Assembly (NCBI GenBank): GCA_013202975.1
Contig: JABMQY010000112.1
Location: 1 to 37,406 of the forward strand
Direction of reading: 5' to 3'
Origin: Candidatus Saganbacteria bacterium
Lineage (GTDB): Bacteria; Margulisbacteria; WOR-1; XYC2-FULL-46-14
Length of the DNA: 37,406 nucleotides
Shown: positions 22,429-30,311 of the stretch, piece by piece
Position numbering within the stretch: position 1 is the first letter of the stretch
Layout: each line of letters starts with the position of its first letter
Notes under the pieces: model-generated
Databases searched by the model: none
Told to the model about the DNA's origin: nothing
What the model saw: the letters and a program-made list of their open reading frames with translations, nothing else
Position numbers and translations under genes: made by a program

Positions 22429-23889
22429 ATGAAAAAAATAAATTCTCTTGGAATTCTGATTGTTCTTGGTATTTTGTTAACAGGATCCATCTCTTTTGCT
22501 TTAAGTTTTAAAGACTACGATCCAAAAGGGGTAGTTTTTAAAGCTGGTCCGACCGGTCCGGGCGAGGAATTGTCTATTCCCTGGGTAGAAGCGGTGCTTT
22601 ATCCCAAAAAAGTTGAAGCCGGACGCGATTTTTTTGTTGAGGTCAGCCTGGCTTCAAAAGTAAAAAGTGTTGTTGCAGAATTAGACCAGTATAAAACTGT
22701 TGCTCTTTTTTCAAAAGACCAGAGCAATTGGAATGTTGTAATTCCATCCCCCAAGGATGCAGATGACGGCCTGCATTTTATTAAAGTAAAAATTGAAGGG
22801 CAAAATGGCAGACGGGTGGAGCGTACCCTTGCTTTTAGAATAGTTGGAAAGAGCCCGGCTCAGGCCAAGGCTTATTCTTTTCCTCTTTCACTAAAAGAAG
22901 ATACCAGGCTTTCAAGAGGCGCTTTGAAGGCAGGTGCCAAGGTTGAGGCTTTGTACCGCAAGACCTATTATTGGGTAAAGGGAAAAAATGGTTCAGAGGG
23001 ATGGGTTGAGGCATCAAAAGTAGAAATTCCGAAACGGGAAATTTTTGTTGCTGCCTATCAGTCTTATCTGAACCAAGAATATAATAAGGCTGTCTCTTTT
23101 TATAAACAAATATTATTGGTTGATGAAAAAAATGCTGACGCAAGTTATTGGCTGGCAAAAACTTATGACAGGGTCGGGGACGAAATAAAAACAGTTGAAC
23201 ACCTTGAAGAAGCCCTTGCTTCTGACCCGCGCCATGAGGGCGCCAACTGGATGGCCGGAAAACTAGCCCGGCAATATTATAGAAAAGGGAATGTCTTAAC
23301 CCGGATGAAAAAGCCAAAAGAGGCGCTGCTGGCGTTTCAACAGGCGGTTTCTTTGCGTCCTGCTTCTATCTCTTATTGGTTAAGGCTTGGAACTGAATAT
23401 GAAAACCTGGGGGACCAGGAAGCTGCTCAGGATGCCTGGAAGCAGGTTCTGTTAGTCGATCCGGACAATAAGGATGTGCATGCTCTGCTTCGAACCGACT
23501 ATTACAAGTTGATTTCTAATGAAGAAGAAAAGGTTGCCAAAAAGACTGCAGCAAGGGTTGTTAAATCTAAACCCAAATCTCCCGGAAAAAACAGCAAGAT
23601 GTCGCTGCAGTTCATTGATGTGGTCAAAAAGAGCCGGACTAATAAAGGTACTATCGTATCGTCAGCCCTAAAGTCTGTTGTGAGTATGACTAAATCCCTG
23701 GGAACCAGGATATACGAAGAGGGCTGGAAGAGCACTTTAACCCCGCAGGGTTTTTTGGTTACTTATGTTTGCAAGCAGGAGCGCCTGGGAAAGATCGAGC
23801 CGGAGAACTTTATTTTTAGGGTTGATCTGGATTCGCGTAAGGTTGAACCGCGCAATAAAAATGCACGCTTGTTAATGCATCGTTGGTAA
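22429..23889 (+). CDS. Exported SH3-like and TPR protein
   Basis: 486-aa exported protein. A signal peptide ends near SISFALSF. Residues of about 30-150 are beta-rich (VEAVLYPKKVEAGRDFFVEV), an Ig-like or bacterial surface layout. An SH3b-like stretch follows at about 160-200 (AGAKVEALYRKTYYWVKG, EGWVEASKV), then TPRs (about 205-345, NADASYWLAKTYDRVGD). A charged linker and a C-terminal domain of about 90 residues with YEEGWKSTLTPQGFLVTYVC complete it. SD GGGGTGAAG precedes the ATG. It is likely periplasmic and may bind the wall through the SH3 part. It ends in a hairpin repeat and then tRNA-Thr. Confidence 0.75.
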   Translation: MKKINSLGILIVLGILLTGSISFALSFKDYDPKGVVFKAGPTGPGEELSIPWVEAVLYPKKVEAGRDFFVEVSLASKVKSVVAELDQYKTVALFSKDQSNWNVVIPSPKDADDGLHFIKVKIEGQNGRRVERTLAFRIVGKSPAQAKAYSFPLSLKEDTRLSRGALKAGAKVEALYRKTYYWVKGKNGSEGWVEASKVEIPKREIFVAAYQSYLNQEYNKAVSFYKQILLVDEKNADASYWLAKTYDRVGDEIKTVEHLEEALASDPRHEGANWMAGKLARQYYRKGNVLTRMKKPKEALLAFQQAVSLRPASISYWLRLGTEYENLGDQEAAQDAWKQVLLVDPDNKDVHALLRTDYYKLISNEEEKVAKKTAARVVKSKPKSPGKNSKMSLQFIDVVKKSRTNKGTIVSSALKSVVSMTKSLGTRIYEEGWKSTLTPQGFLVTYVCKQERLGKIEPENFIFRVDLDSRKVEPRNKNARLLMHRW

Positions 23890-23918
23890 CCTCCTTCGCT
23901 CTCTGAGCTTCGGAGGTT
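23888..23918. repeat. GAA-loop hairpin between TPR gene and tRNA-Thr
   Basis: AACCTCC-TTC-GCTC-TCT-GAGC-TTC-GGAGGTT, starting within the TAA stop. On the minus strand its core GAAGCTCAGAGAGCGAA is identical to the core at 21048-21064, but the outer arms differ and remain complementary. TTTATT follows on the plus strand, so it may also work as a weak terminator. Confidence 0.8.
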
Positions 23919-23927
23919 TATTATAAT

Positions 23928-24000
23928 GCCATCGTAGCTCAGTTGGCAGAGCAACTGTTTCGTAAACAGTAGGTCACCAGTTCGACTCTGGTCGATGGCT
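23928..24000 (+). tRNA. tRNA-Thr (CGT)
   Basis: Acceptor GCCATCG/CGATGGC, D-arm GCTC/GAGC, anticodon stem ACTGT/ACAGT with loop TTCGTAA (anticodon CGT), T-arm ACCAG/CTGGT. Discriminator is T. CCA is not encoded. It ends two bases before the stop of the convergent radical SAM gene. Confidence 0.93.
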
Positions 24001-24002
24001 TA

Positions 24003-25310
24003 TTAAAGAAAGTTAACTCCAGCCGGATGTCCAAAGCTGTGCAGAAGATCAATAAACTTGAGCATCTCTTCAATTTCATCAGCAGTTAAAGTCCCTTCTT
24101 TTGTTATTGCGTCAAGTAAGAGATTGTGGCGGTGCATTTTGCAGGCCGGAGGACAGTCCTTAAAGTTGTCCAAAACAGTTGCTCTTCTTTGTGATCTCCA
24201 AATTTCAGCATGACTTTGTTCTAAAATATTACCAAGTAAAACTTTGGGGTTGCCGTCCATCTCAGAACAAAGATATAGACCGCCGTCATAGGCCTGACTG
24301 GCGGCAAAGGGATTGCTTTGGCAGGTTGAATATTCTTTAGTGGGCGATATTGTAGTTGTTGTCAGAAGCCTAAAATAATCACCAGCCATGATCGGTGTTA
24401 CAGGATAACCGGTTAGCATCTCCTGAATTCGTTCAAATTCTTCCAGGGCCCTTCTGGCAGTACTTGAGTCAAGCTGTATAGTTAGATCGGGGGTAATCTG
24501 TCCGTAGTTCATTACCGGCCGGTATGCGATGTATTTAATTTTATTTTCTTTGTCACGATCAAACATCTCCCTGACGAATCTGGCGACCGACTCCATGTAA
24601 GCGACATTTACTTCATTAACTACAACTCCAAGTCCAAAAGTTGTCTTTGTATCGGCAAGATACATTGCCTTTGCAACCAGGCCGATATTTCTTTTTGCAG
24701 CCTTAAATAAATTGGGGGACTTTGCACCATGAAATTTGAGATAGTTAGCTTTGTCCGCGCTGTTGAAACTAATCCTGAAAAAAGCCAGGTCAAGTCTGGC
24801 CAGCCGGTCAATTGAATCTTGAGTAAGACCAACTCCGTTAGAAAAGAGCCCAAGGTCATAACTCTTTGTTGCGGCGTATTCTAAACCATCAATTGTATGA
24901 GGATTAAAGAATGGTTCGCCGCCTCCGGTAAAGATAACTCCCTTAGCTTGCGCCTCTTCAAGCGCATCCAGCAGCGTCATCATTGTTTCATAACTCATCT
25001 TGCGTGTTCCGGCTTCGGCAATAGTCCTATCTTTCCATGATCGGTATGTGCAGCTTTTACATCCCAGGTTGCAGTCCAGGGTGGGGACAAACTCAACGGT
25101 AACCGGTGTAACCTCGCGATATCGTCCTGCCATAACATACGAAAGTTTTTCTTTGTGCCAGAGTGTTTTTAGATGGTGTTGGGGGCCAAGATTTTTGTCG
25201 GGATCTATGAAAGAGATTATTGATTTTTGTATTCTGGCAGTGCGAGGGGAGGGGCTTAAATTTTGCAAAAGGATGCCCTGGATTTTTCTTCCGACCACTA
25301 AGTTTACCAT
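24003..25310 (-). CDS. Radical SAM/SPASM-like protein
   Basis: 435-aa radical SAM enzyme. The cluster motif CNLGCKSC is at C80, C84 and C87, SAM-binding IFTGGGEPF follows, and LGLFSNGVGL and FFRISFNSA fit the barrel strands. C-terminal cysteines (STCQSN, LYLCSEMDG, CPPACKMH) and GNILEQSHAEIW resemble a SPASM domain, used for peptide or protein modification. About 70 residues precede the barrel. ATG start; a GAAGGATG sequence lies a little far upstream, so initiation strength is uncertain. It is bracketed by two tRNA-Thr genes on the other strand. No obvious precursor peptide or partner gene adjoins it. It differs from the radical SAM protein at 3031 in lacking the long insertion. Confidence 0.82.
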   Translation of the reverse strand: MVNLVVGRKIQGILLQNLSPSPRTARIQKSIISFIDPDKNLGPQHHLKTLWHKEKLSYVMAGRYREVTPVTVEFVPTLDCNLGCKSCTYRSWKDRTIAEAGTRKMSYETMMTLLDALEEAQAKGVIFTGGGEPFFNPHTIDGLEYAATKSYDLGLFSNGVGLTQDSIDRLARLDLAFFRISFNSADKANYLKFHGAKSPNLFKAAKRNIGLVAKAMYLADTKTTFGLGVVVNEVNVAYMESVARFVREMFDRDKENKIKYIAYRPVMNYGQITPDLTIQLDSSTARRALEEFERIQEMLTGYPVTPIMAGDYFRLLTTTTISPTKEYSTCQSNPFAASQAYDGGLYLCSEMDGNPKVLLGNILEQSHAEIWRSQRRATVLDNFKDCPPACKMHRHNLLLDAITKEGTLTADEIEEMLKFIDLLHSFGHPAGVNFL

Positions 25311-25359
25311 CTTAAATCACATCCTTCTTAATATTATGTCGATGTGTTTGTGGAAAAAT

Positions 25360-25388
25360 TTCACTAAATTTGGGCTTTATAGTATAAT
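25360..25388 (+). promoter_or_regulatory. Promoter of tRNA-Thr (TGT)
   Basis: TTCACT, 17 bases, perfect TATAAT. The predicted start at about 25395 lies 5 bases before the mature tRNA. Confidence 0.65.
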
Positions 25389-25399
25389 TGTTTAAACAT

Positions 25400-25472
25400 G
25401 CCGCTGTAGCTCAATTGGCAGAGCAGCTGATTTGTAATCAGCAGGTTGGTGGTTCAACTCCACTCGGCGGCT
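25400..25472 (+). tRNA. tRNA-Thr (TGT)
   Basis: Acceptor GCCGCTG/CGGCGGC with one T-G, D-arm GCTC/GAGC, anticodon stem GCTGA/TCAGC with loop TTTGTAA (anticodon TGT), T-arm GGTGG/CCACT with one wobble. Discriminator is T. CCA is not encoded. Confidence 0.93.
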
Positions 25473-25537
25473 ATTTTGTAACTGTCAAAAGACAAGAGTA
25501 ATCGGGTTGGTGGTTTTCCCGCGTCTATAGATCACAG

Positions 25538-25570
25538 AAAAAGGTGGCCAAACATTCAGTCTGGCCACCT
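25538..25570 (-). terminator. Intrinsic terminator of the small membrane-protein gene
   Basis: On the minus strand, AGGTGGCCA, an 11-base loop, then TGGCCACCT followed by TTTT: a perfect 9-bp stem with a T-tract. It lies 17 bases past the stop of the gene at 25587. Confidence 0.85.
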
Positions 25571-25586
25571 ATAAAGAGAAGATCGA

Positions 25587-25847
25587 CTATTTTTTCAAAT
25601 CAACCAGTTTGTTGTAGATTAAGGCAATCATTAAACCAAAAACACCAACATCAAAGAATGCCCAGATAGCGCCGATTATTGCGCCGACAAGATTTGCCTG
25701 ATAACCGATATAAAGAGAACCAATTCCCTTTATTATGCCGGAACCATAGCCACCGCCAATTAGGCCCGTTAACAGCGGTAAAAACAAAACAGCCAGGGAC
25801 CAAGAAATTCCGCAGGCCAAACTAAACTTTAAAGCATCTAATTTCAT
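25587..25847 (-). CDS. Small holin-like membrane protein
   Basis: 86-aa membrane protein with two or three hydrophobic segments and Gly-rich turns (LTGLIGGGYGSGIIKGIGSLY, GAIIGAIWAFFDVGVFG). It resembles short proteins commonly labelled bacteriophage holin in automatic annotation, though no phage genes are nearby, so the function is open. The ORF track runs 59 codons further upstream. I choose ATG 25847 because AAAGGAGGTG lies just before it and the family-like start MKLDALKFSLACGI fits. It forms a monocistronic unit with a strong promoter and a clear terminator. Confidence 0.8.
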   Translation of the reverse strand: MKLDALKFSLACGISWSLAVLFLPLLTGLIGGGYGSGIIKGIGSLYIGYQANLVGAIIGAIWAFFDVGVFGLMIALIYNKLVDLKK

Positions 25848-25869
25848 ATCTTCACCTCCTTTTGTTGGA

Positions 25870-25898
25870 ATTCTAGTCCTACTCATATATAATGTCAA
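25870..25898 (-). promoter_or_regulatory. Strong promoter of the small membrane-protein gene
   Basis: Minus strand: perfect TTGACA (25893-25898), 17 bases, TAGAAT (25870-25875, 5/6). It places the start near 25863, just before the AAAGGAGG ribosome site. This is the best promoter match in the window. Confidence 0.8.
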
Positions 25899-25902
25899 TC
25901 TC

Positions 25903-25921
25903 GTCCCGCCGTCGGCGGGAC
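25903..25921. repeat. Short GC palindrome
   Basis: GTCCCGCC-GTC-GGCGGGAC, perfect 8-bp arms, just upstream of the minus-strand promoter. No T-tract. It looks like a dispersed REP-like element, or an operator for the neighbouring promoter. Confidence 0.55.
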
Positions 25922-26044
25922 TCGCAAATCCAAACTTCAAAATCCAAAATCCCAAACAGACTGGGATGAGAATGATAAAAAAGAGTGAAATTATTCTTTT
26001 TAGCACGCGATAAAAATTCATCAAAAAATAGGGGGATAATTATT

Positions 26045-26638
26045 ATGGGAAGAATATTCAGCGCGCAACACAAAAGGGCAGTTGGACTACATCTTGAATG
26101 GCCCTTTTATTTTAGAAACACTCTCTCTAAAGCTAATGATACCCACATAAATGCATGGACACTAAAAAGACATTTTAAATCTGAAAAGGAGGCTATTCGA
26201 AATGCTGCTGCAAATAATGCACTAAGCAGAAAAATGACAACTGTCGATGATATTCCAATAATAAGAAATCTGGCGCTTATTGAAGGGATATTAATTGGTA
26301 ATTTCTCCGATTCAATAAAATCTCAAGCTCTTGAAATAATTTCAAAGGGCAAAGATGGCACCAAAAAAGCTTTCTTCTGCCGTTTTGCAACTCAAGCTAC
26401 TGAAAAAATAGAACAGGCACATTCTTTGTGGATAGCTACTCATGCAGAAGAATTAGAGGAAAAAGAAGACGAAATATGTTTTGTTGGGGGAGAAACATAT
26501 AACAGCGAAAGACAGCTAACTGACAATGTAGTAGAAATTTATGACGAAAAACACTGGATAGAGCAACCACATTGGATTCCAAGATCAAAACCAACAACAA
26601 CTGCTTATAGGGTAAAGGGCTTTCTTTTTGTTTTATAA
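26045..26638 (+). CDS. Hypothetical protein
   Basis: 197-aa protein that I do not recognise. There is no signal peptide or membrane segment. The N-terminal half is helical and basic (RRAV-like start, KRHFKSEKEAIRNAAANNALS), the middle is mixed, and the C-terminal 60 residues are acidic then beta-like with several Trp (KHWIEQPHWIPRSKP). I choose ATG 26045 (GRIFSAQHK) because GGGGG lies about 9 bases before it; the ORF-track start at 25985 runs into the promoter region of the neighbouring gene. By eye it is AT-rich, with mainly AGA arginine codons, unlike the lpt and mre genes. It stands alone between a palindrome and a three-stem repeat. Confidence 0.55.
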   Translation: MGRIFSAQHKRAVGLHLEWPFYFRNTLSKANDTHINAWTLKRHFKSEKEAIRNAAANNALSRKMTTVDDIPIIRNLALIEGILIGNFSDSIKSQALEIISKGKDGTKKAFFCRFATQATEKIEQAHSLWIATHAEELEEKEDEICFVGGETYNSERQLTDNVVEIYDEKHWIEQPHWIPRSKPTTTAYRVKGFLFVL

Positions 26639-26683
26639 TAATGGGAGGATGGAACGGCTTTTAATGCAACCTCAAATTCGACT

Positions 26684-26763
26684 CTCCCGCGTAGGCACCC
26701 CTCTTAGGGGTGTTGAATTGAGGAAAGGCTGAGCCTAAGAGGCTCAGCTACGCGAAGAGGGAG
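26684..26763. repeat. Three-stem palindromic element
   Basis: The outer closing stem is CTCCC/GGGAG, with GCGTAG/CTACGC inside and a GAAGA bulge. It encloses two perfect hairpins, GCACCCCT...AGGGGTGT and GCTGAGCC...GGCTCAGC, separated by TGAATTGAGGAAA. It would form a three-way junction as RNA or extruded DNA. It sits just before the HExxH gene. Confidence 0.7.
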
Positions 26764-26784
26764 TAATTTTTCGGAGGTCTTGAT

Positions 26785-27612
26785 ATGCCAATTACTAATT
26801 CAATTAGACTAACCTTGAGAGCTTTTTCCTGGAAAGGGATAAAGGGCTCGTACCATAATGCTAAAAGGGCATTGAATGGGAAAATATCGGAAAAAGAGAT
26901 GCAAGTATACAGGAATGAAGAAGAATATCTGCGTGAGATGCTGGATATTCCTGACAAAATTGCTTCTCCAACTATTAAACCGCTAAGGCTAAAAGAGGCA
27001 TGTCTCAGTAATTTTTTCAGGTTATTTGGAATGTCTGCGGTTTTTTCAGGGTCTGCCGAGTTTGCCCTTATAGCTGGGCAGTTGAGTTGGTTCATACTTA
27101 TTCCGCCCCTAACCTTAATTTCATCAATTTCAGCTTGGGGCCTAAAAAGAGTGGTTTATGATTTAAACTTAGAAAAAATGGAAGCAGCTTGTTATTTTAG
27201 GAATAAACAGGAAATTACTATGGGAGTATTTATAGAAGAAGACGACAAGGAGATTATGTTTGCTCATGAGTTTTGTCATTATCTGGAAGAGACAGGATAT
27301 CATAGGCGGTCTGTGTCTACTATAGTAGACACTTTGCGATCTCAGGAATTGGGAATGCTAGATCTGCTGTCAGTTGATATAAAAAAAAATAAAGACAATT
27401 TTGATCAACTTGCAAAAAACGCTTTTTCAGACCTCAGTTTAAATAATAAAATTTATTTTCAAACCGACGTAAATGCGGGAAACGAATCATATAACGACAG
27501 ACTTTATGAAATGCTGCTGGCTGCAGAGATGTATCAAGCTGCTGTTAAGGCCGGAGATCCCCAATTTGTCTGGGATATTGTCCGGAGGTATTCTTTGGGA
27601 CAAAACATTTAA
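26785..27612 (+). CDS. Membrane-associated HExxH (zincin-like) protein
   Basis: 275-aa protein of no family I recognise. It carries an HExxH zinc motif in FAHEFCHYLEE (H161, E162, H165), typical of zinc metallopeptidases. A hydrophobic stretch at about residues 85-118 (SGSAEFALIAGQLSWFILIP, then TLISSISAWGL) can span the membrane once or twice. The N-terminal 60 residues are basic and helical. A third zinc ligand could be a Glu in YEMLLAAEMYQ, but this is not certain. A GGAGG SD precedes the ATG by about 9 bases. Codon use resembles the 26045 gene. Substrate unknown. Confidence 0.65.
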   Translation: MPITNSIRLTLRAFSWKGIKGSYHNAKRALNGKISEKEMQVYRNEEEYLREMLDIPDKIASPTIKPLRLKEACLSNFFRLFGMSAVFSGSAEFALIAGQLSWFILIPPLTLISSISAWGLKRVVYDLNLEKMEAACYFRNKQEITMGVFIEEDDKEIMFAHEFCHYLEETGYHRRSVSTIVDTLRSQELGMLDLLSVDIKKNKDNFDQLAKNAFSDLSLNNKIYFQTDVNAGNESYNDRLYEMLLAAEMYQAAVKAGDPQFVWDIVRRYSLGQNI

Positions 27613-27675
27613 ATAACTAACTCCCTCGCTCTCACCCGGAATTTATTATATAATGTTGTTCATTGAGGACTTTAC

Positions 27676-28599
27676 ATGATTTACCTATTCCACGGTGACG
27701 AACATTATTTAATCAACGAAGAAGTTAAGCGCTTAAAGAAAAAGCTTAGCGGGCACTCTGTTGAGAAATATGATGCTCCAAAAATCAAAGAGCTGGTCGA
27801 ATCCCTTAAAACCCCCTCCCTTTTTACACCTGAGCGTTTAATTTTAGTTTCTGATCTTGATTTTAAAGTAGATGAGGATTTATTGTGCTCTGCCTTAAAT
27901 GATCTTGATCCCCGGATTGAACTTGTCTTTCTTTCTCCCCCCAAACTGGATAAACGAAAAAAAAGCTATAAACTGATAAATAAAAAAGGGGAGGTCCGCG
28001 AATTCAAATCCTTTGCTGACTGGGAAATGGACCAGGCCGCCGAATGGGTCATAAAACGGGCCGATGCCCTCTCAAAAAAAATCAACAAAAAAACAGCAGG
28101 GCTTCTGGTGGAGGTCAGCGGAAAAAAACTTTTTGCCCTTAATACGGAGCTGGAAAAACTTGCAGCCTATACCGGAGCAGAAAAAACAATTACCGAAAAG
28201 GATGTCCTGTCTCTGGCCAGCCAGAAAGAGGTTCATGTTTTTTCTTTTGTTGATGCCCTCAAGGGAAAAAATATTGTGAAATCACTGCATCTTCAGGAAA
28301 GGGTTTTAGCCGATCGATCGCCGGTAATAACGCTGCTGGCGCTTATCGCTTCTCAGTTTCGTACTCTTCTTTATGTAAAATTGCTGCAGGAAAAAATAAA
28401 AGACCGTTTTGAGATTGCCCGCAAGCTGGGCTACAGCCCTTATTACATAAAAAAATGTATTGAGCAGGCGGCTAATTTTTCGTCAGAGCACCTTAAGACA
28501 ATCATGGAGACCCTCTACGATTTTGACCTGCGCTTAAAACGAGGGGAGTCGGATAAGGCCCTGCTTCCGATTTTGGTTGAGGAAATTTGTAGTGGATAA
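27676..28599 (+). CDS. holA: DNA polymerase III delta subunit
   Basis: 307-aa clamp-loader subunit that opens the sliding clamp. It starts with the family hallmark IYLFHGDEHYLINEEV, followed by LFTPERLILVSDLDF, EWVIKRADALSKKI and, later, SFVDALKGKN and LLALIASQFRTLL, which mark the three-domain HolA fold. Length is typical. GAGG lies 7 bases before the ATG, and a TATAAT at 27649-27654 could be its -10 box, with a poor -35. It overlaps the next gene by eight bases. holB is also in this window, so two clamp-loader subunits are encoded within 13 kb. Confidence 0.92.
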   Translation: MIYLFHGDEHYLINEEVKRLKKKLSGHSVEKYDAPKIKELVESLKTPSLFTPERLILVSDLDFKVDEDLLCSALNDLDPRIELVFLSPPKLDKRKKSYKLINKKGEVREFKSFADWEMDQAAEWVIKRADALSKKINKKTAGLLVEVSGKKLFALNTELEKLAAYTGAEKTITEKDVLSLASQKEVHVFSFVDALKGKNIVKSLHLQERVLADRSPVITLLALIASQFRTLLYVKLLQEKIKDRFEIARKLGYSPYYIKKCIEQAANFSSEHLKTIMETLYDFDLRLKRGESDKALLPILVEEICSG

Positions 28600-30262
28600 A
28601 AACCGTCTGATTCCGACCATGGTCTTTTTGATCGTAGCAATGCTTATCTTTATTCTAACCCTTGTTTATATCCAGATATTCCGCTATGAATTTTATCAAA
28701 AAAAAGCCGAGGCGCAGCAGCGCAGATTTATCAAAATTGCGACCGACCGAGGGGATATCTATTCCGGTGACGGTCAGATATTGGCAACCTCCCTTACCTC
28801 TTTTTCCGTATATGTAAATCCCCGTATTTTTAAGGATTATGAAGCCCTCTCTGCTCTTATGGGCGAGACGATTAAGCCCCTTATCAGTAAAAAATATTTT
28901 GCCTGGATTCGGAGAAAGGTTGACCGGGGTATTGCCGATAAAATAAAAAAAGCGAAACTGGATGGAGTGGGAATAGTAATGGAGAAAAAAAGGGTCTATC
29001 CTAATTCGCACCTGGCTTCGCAGGTTTTGGGTTTTACCGGAATTGATAATACCGGCCTGGCCGGACTGGAATTAAGTTTAGATAATTACCTTCGTGCAAA
29101 AGCGGGATGGGTCAAGACCTATGCCGATCCGGTTGGGGTTGAGTTTTTGTCCGCCAAAAGCCAGAAATTGGATTTGGAAGAGGAGGGCTTGAATGTAGTC
29201 CTGACCATTGATCATCGAATACAGTATGCAGTAGAGCGGGAGCTGGCGCTGGCTGTAAAAAAATTCAGGGCAAAATCCGGGACAGCTATTATTATGGATG
29301 TAGAGAGCGGAGAAATTTTGGCCCTGGCATCCAAGCCCGATTTTGATCCAAATCATTATGGCCGTTTTAATAAAAAGCTCTGGAATTCTCCGGCCTGTGC
29401 AATTTTTGAGCCCGGATCTACTTTTAAAGCCATTACTGTTGCTGCTGCCCTGGATGAAGGGGTGGTTGATCTTGATACAAAACTTAAGGCGCAGGAAACA
29501 ATAACGGTAGGGGGTAAGGTAATTGGAAATGCCCATGAGATTAAATGGCCGGGAGCAGAAACTTCTCTCTCTTTTATGATCGAACAATCAATAAATACCG
29601 GATCGGTCCAGGTTGCGCTAAAATTAGGAAAGGAAAAATTCCATAAAATAATAAAGCGCTTTGGCTTTGGCACAAAAACCGGTTTTGGACTTCCTGGTGA
29701 ATCCAGGGGAATCGTAAATCCTCCCGATAAATGGTACAAACCGGATATTGCAATGATCAGTTTTGGTCAGAGTATTGCAGTGACGCCGATTCAGCTGGTT
29801 GTGGCCTTTTCCTCTTTTGCCCGCGGCGGAAAAATAGTCAAGCCCCAGATAGTTAAAAGGCTTGAGAGCAGGGACGGCTCTTTTGTCAGGTCGTATCCTC
29901 CAAAGATTTTGGGCAGGTCGGTTTCGGCCGAAACTGCCAAAAAGGTAATGCAGCTTTTGCAAAATGTTGTCGTATACGGATCCGGAAAGCCGGCGGCAGT
30001 AAAATATTATAAAGTAGCGGGGAAGACCGGGACTGCACAAAAAGTTCGTCCGGGCCGTCTGGGATATATGAAAGACCATTATATTTCTTCTTTTATCGGA
30101 ATTGCTCCGGTTGATAATCCAAAAATTTGTGCCCTGGTTATTATTGACGACCCAAGAGGAACTATCTGGGGGGCAACCACCGCCGGGCCGGTTTTTAAGC
30201 GGGTGGTTTCTGAAACCCTGCGCTATTTAAATATTAAGCCGGATGCGCTTCCTGAGAGTTGA
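28592..30262 (+). CDS. ftsI: Class B penicillin-binding protein, FtsI/PBP3 type
   Basis: 556-aa septal transpeptidase. A single N-terminal membrane anchor (VFLIVAMLIFILTLVYIQIF) and a dimerisation domain beginning ATDRGDIYSGDGQILA are followed by the transpeptidase domain. Active-site motifs are STFK at S276, SIN at S333 and KTGT at K478. The start is set at GTG 28592, with GAGGAAA upstream inside holA; the ORF-track TTG at 28577 is less likely. It is paired with a SPOR-domain gene downstream, which fits a division role. It lies outside any mur/fts cluster, so the alternative SpoVD/other class B label cannot be fully excluded. Confidence 0.88.
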   Translation: MDKNRLIPTMVFLIVAMLIFILTLVYIQIFRYEFYQKKAEAQQRRFIKIATDRGDIYSGDGQILATSLTSFSVYVNPRIFKDYEALSALMGETIKPLISKKYFAWIRRKVDRGIADKIKKAKLDGVGIVMEKKRVYPNSHLASQVLGFTGIDNTGLAGLELSLDNYLRAKAGWVKTYADPVGVEFLSAKSQKLDLEEEGLNVVLTIDHRIQYAVERELALAVKKFRAKSGTAIIMDVESGEILALASKPDFDPNHYGRFNKKLWNSPACAIFEPGSTFKAITVAAALDEGVVDLDTKLKAQETITVGGKVIGNAHEIKWPGAETSLSFMIEQSINTGSVQVALKLGKEKFHKIIKRFGFGTKTGFGLPGESRGIVNPPDKWYKPDIAMISFGQSIAVTPIQLVVAFSSFARGGKIVKPQIVKRLESRDGSFVRSYPPKILGRSVSAETAKKVMQLLQNVVVYGSGKPAAVKYYKVAGKTGTAQKVRPGRLGYMKDHYISSFIGIAPVDNPKICALVIIDDPRGTIWGATTAGPVFKRVVSETLRYLNIKPDALPES

Positions 30263-30287
30263 CCCATAATTGTATATAGTGTAAAAT
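30259..30287 (+). promoter_or_regulatory. Promoter of the SPOR-mreBCD-mrdA operon
   Basis: TTGACC, 17 bases, TAAAAT, each 5/6 to consensus. It overlaps the ftsI stop codon. A start near 30294 would give a short leader carrying the TAGGAGAG ribosome site of the SPOR gene. Confidence 0.75.
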
Positions 30288-30311
30288 TGTTTATTCCCTA
30301 TAGGAGAGATT

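Noticed and set aside
23922-23927. TATAAT directly before tRNA-Thr(CGT) as its promoter
   Set aside because: A start 7 bases downstream would fall inside the mature tRNA, so this -10 cannot make a full tRNA.
25587-25847. Prophage remnant, suggested by the holin-like protein
   Set aside because: No integrase, capsid, terminase or lysin gene is nearby; the gene has its own promoter and terminator.
25848-26024. Longer N-terminal extension of the small membrane protein (145-aa ORF)
   Set aside because: It covers a near-consensus promoter, and the AAAGGAGG ribosome site precedes the internal ATG at 25847.
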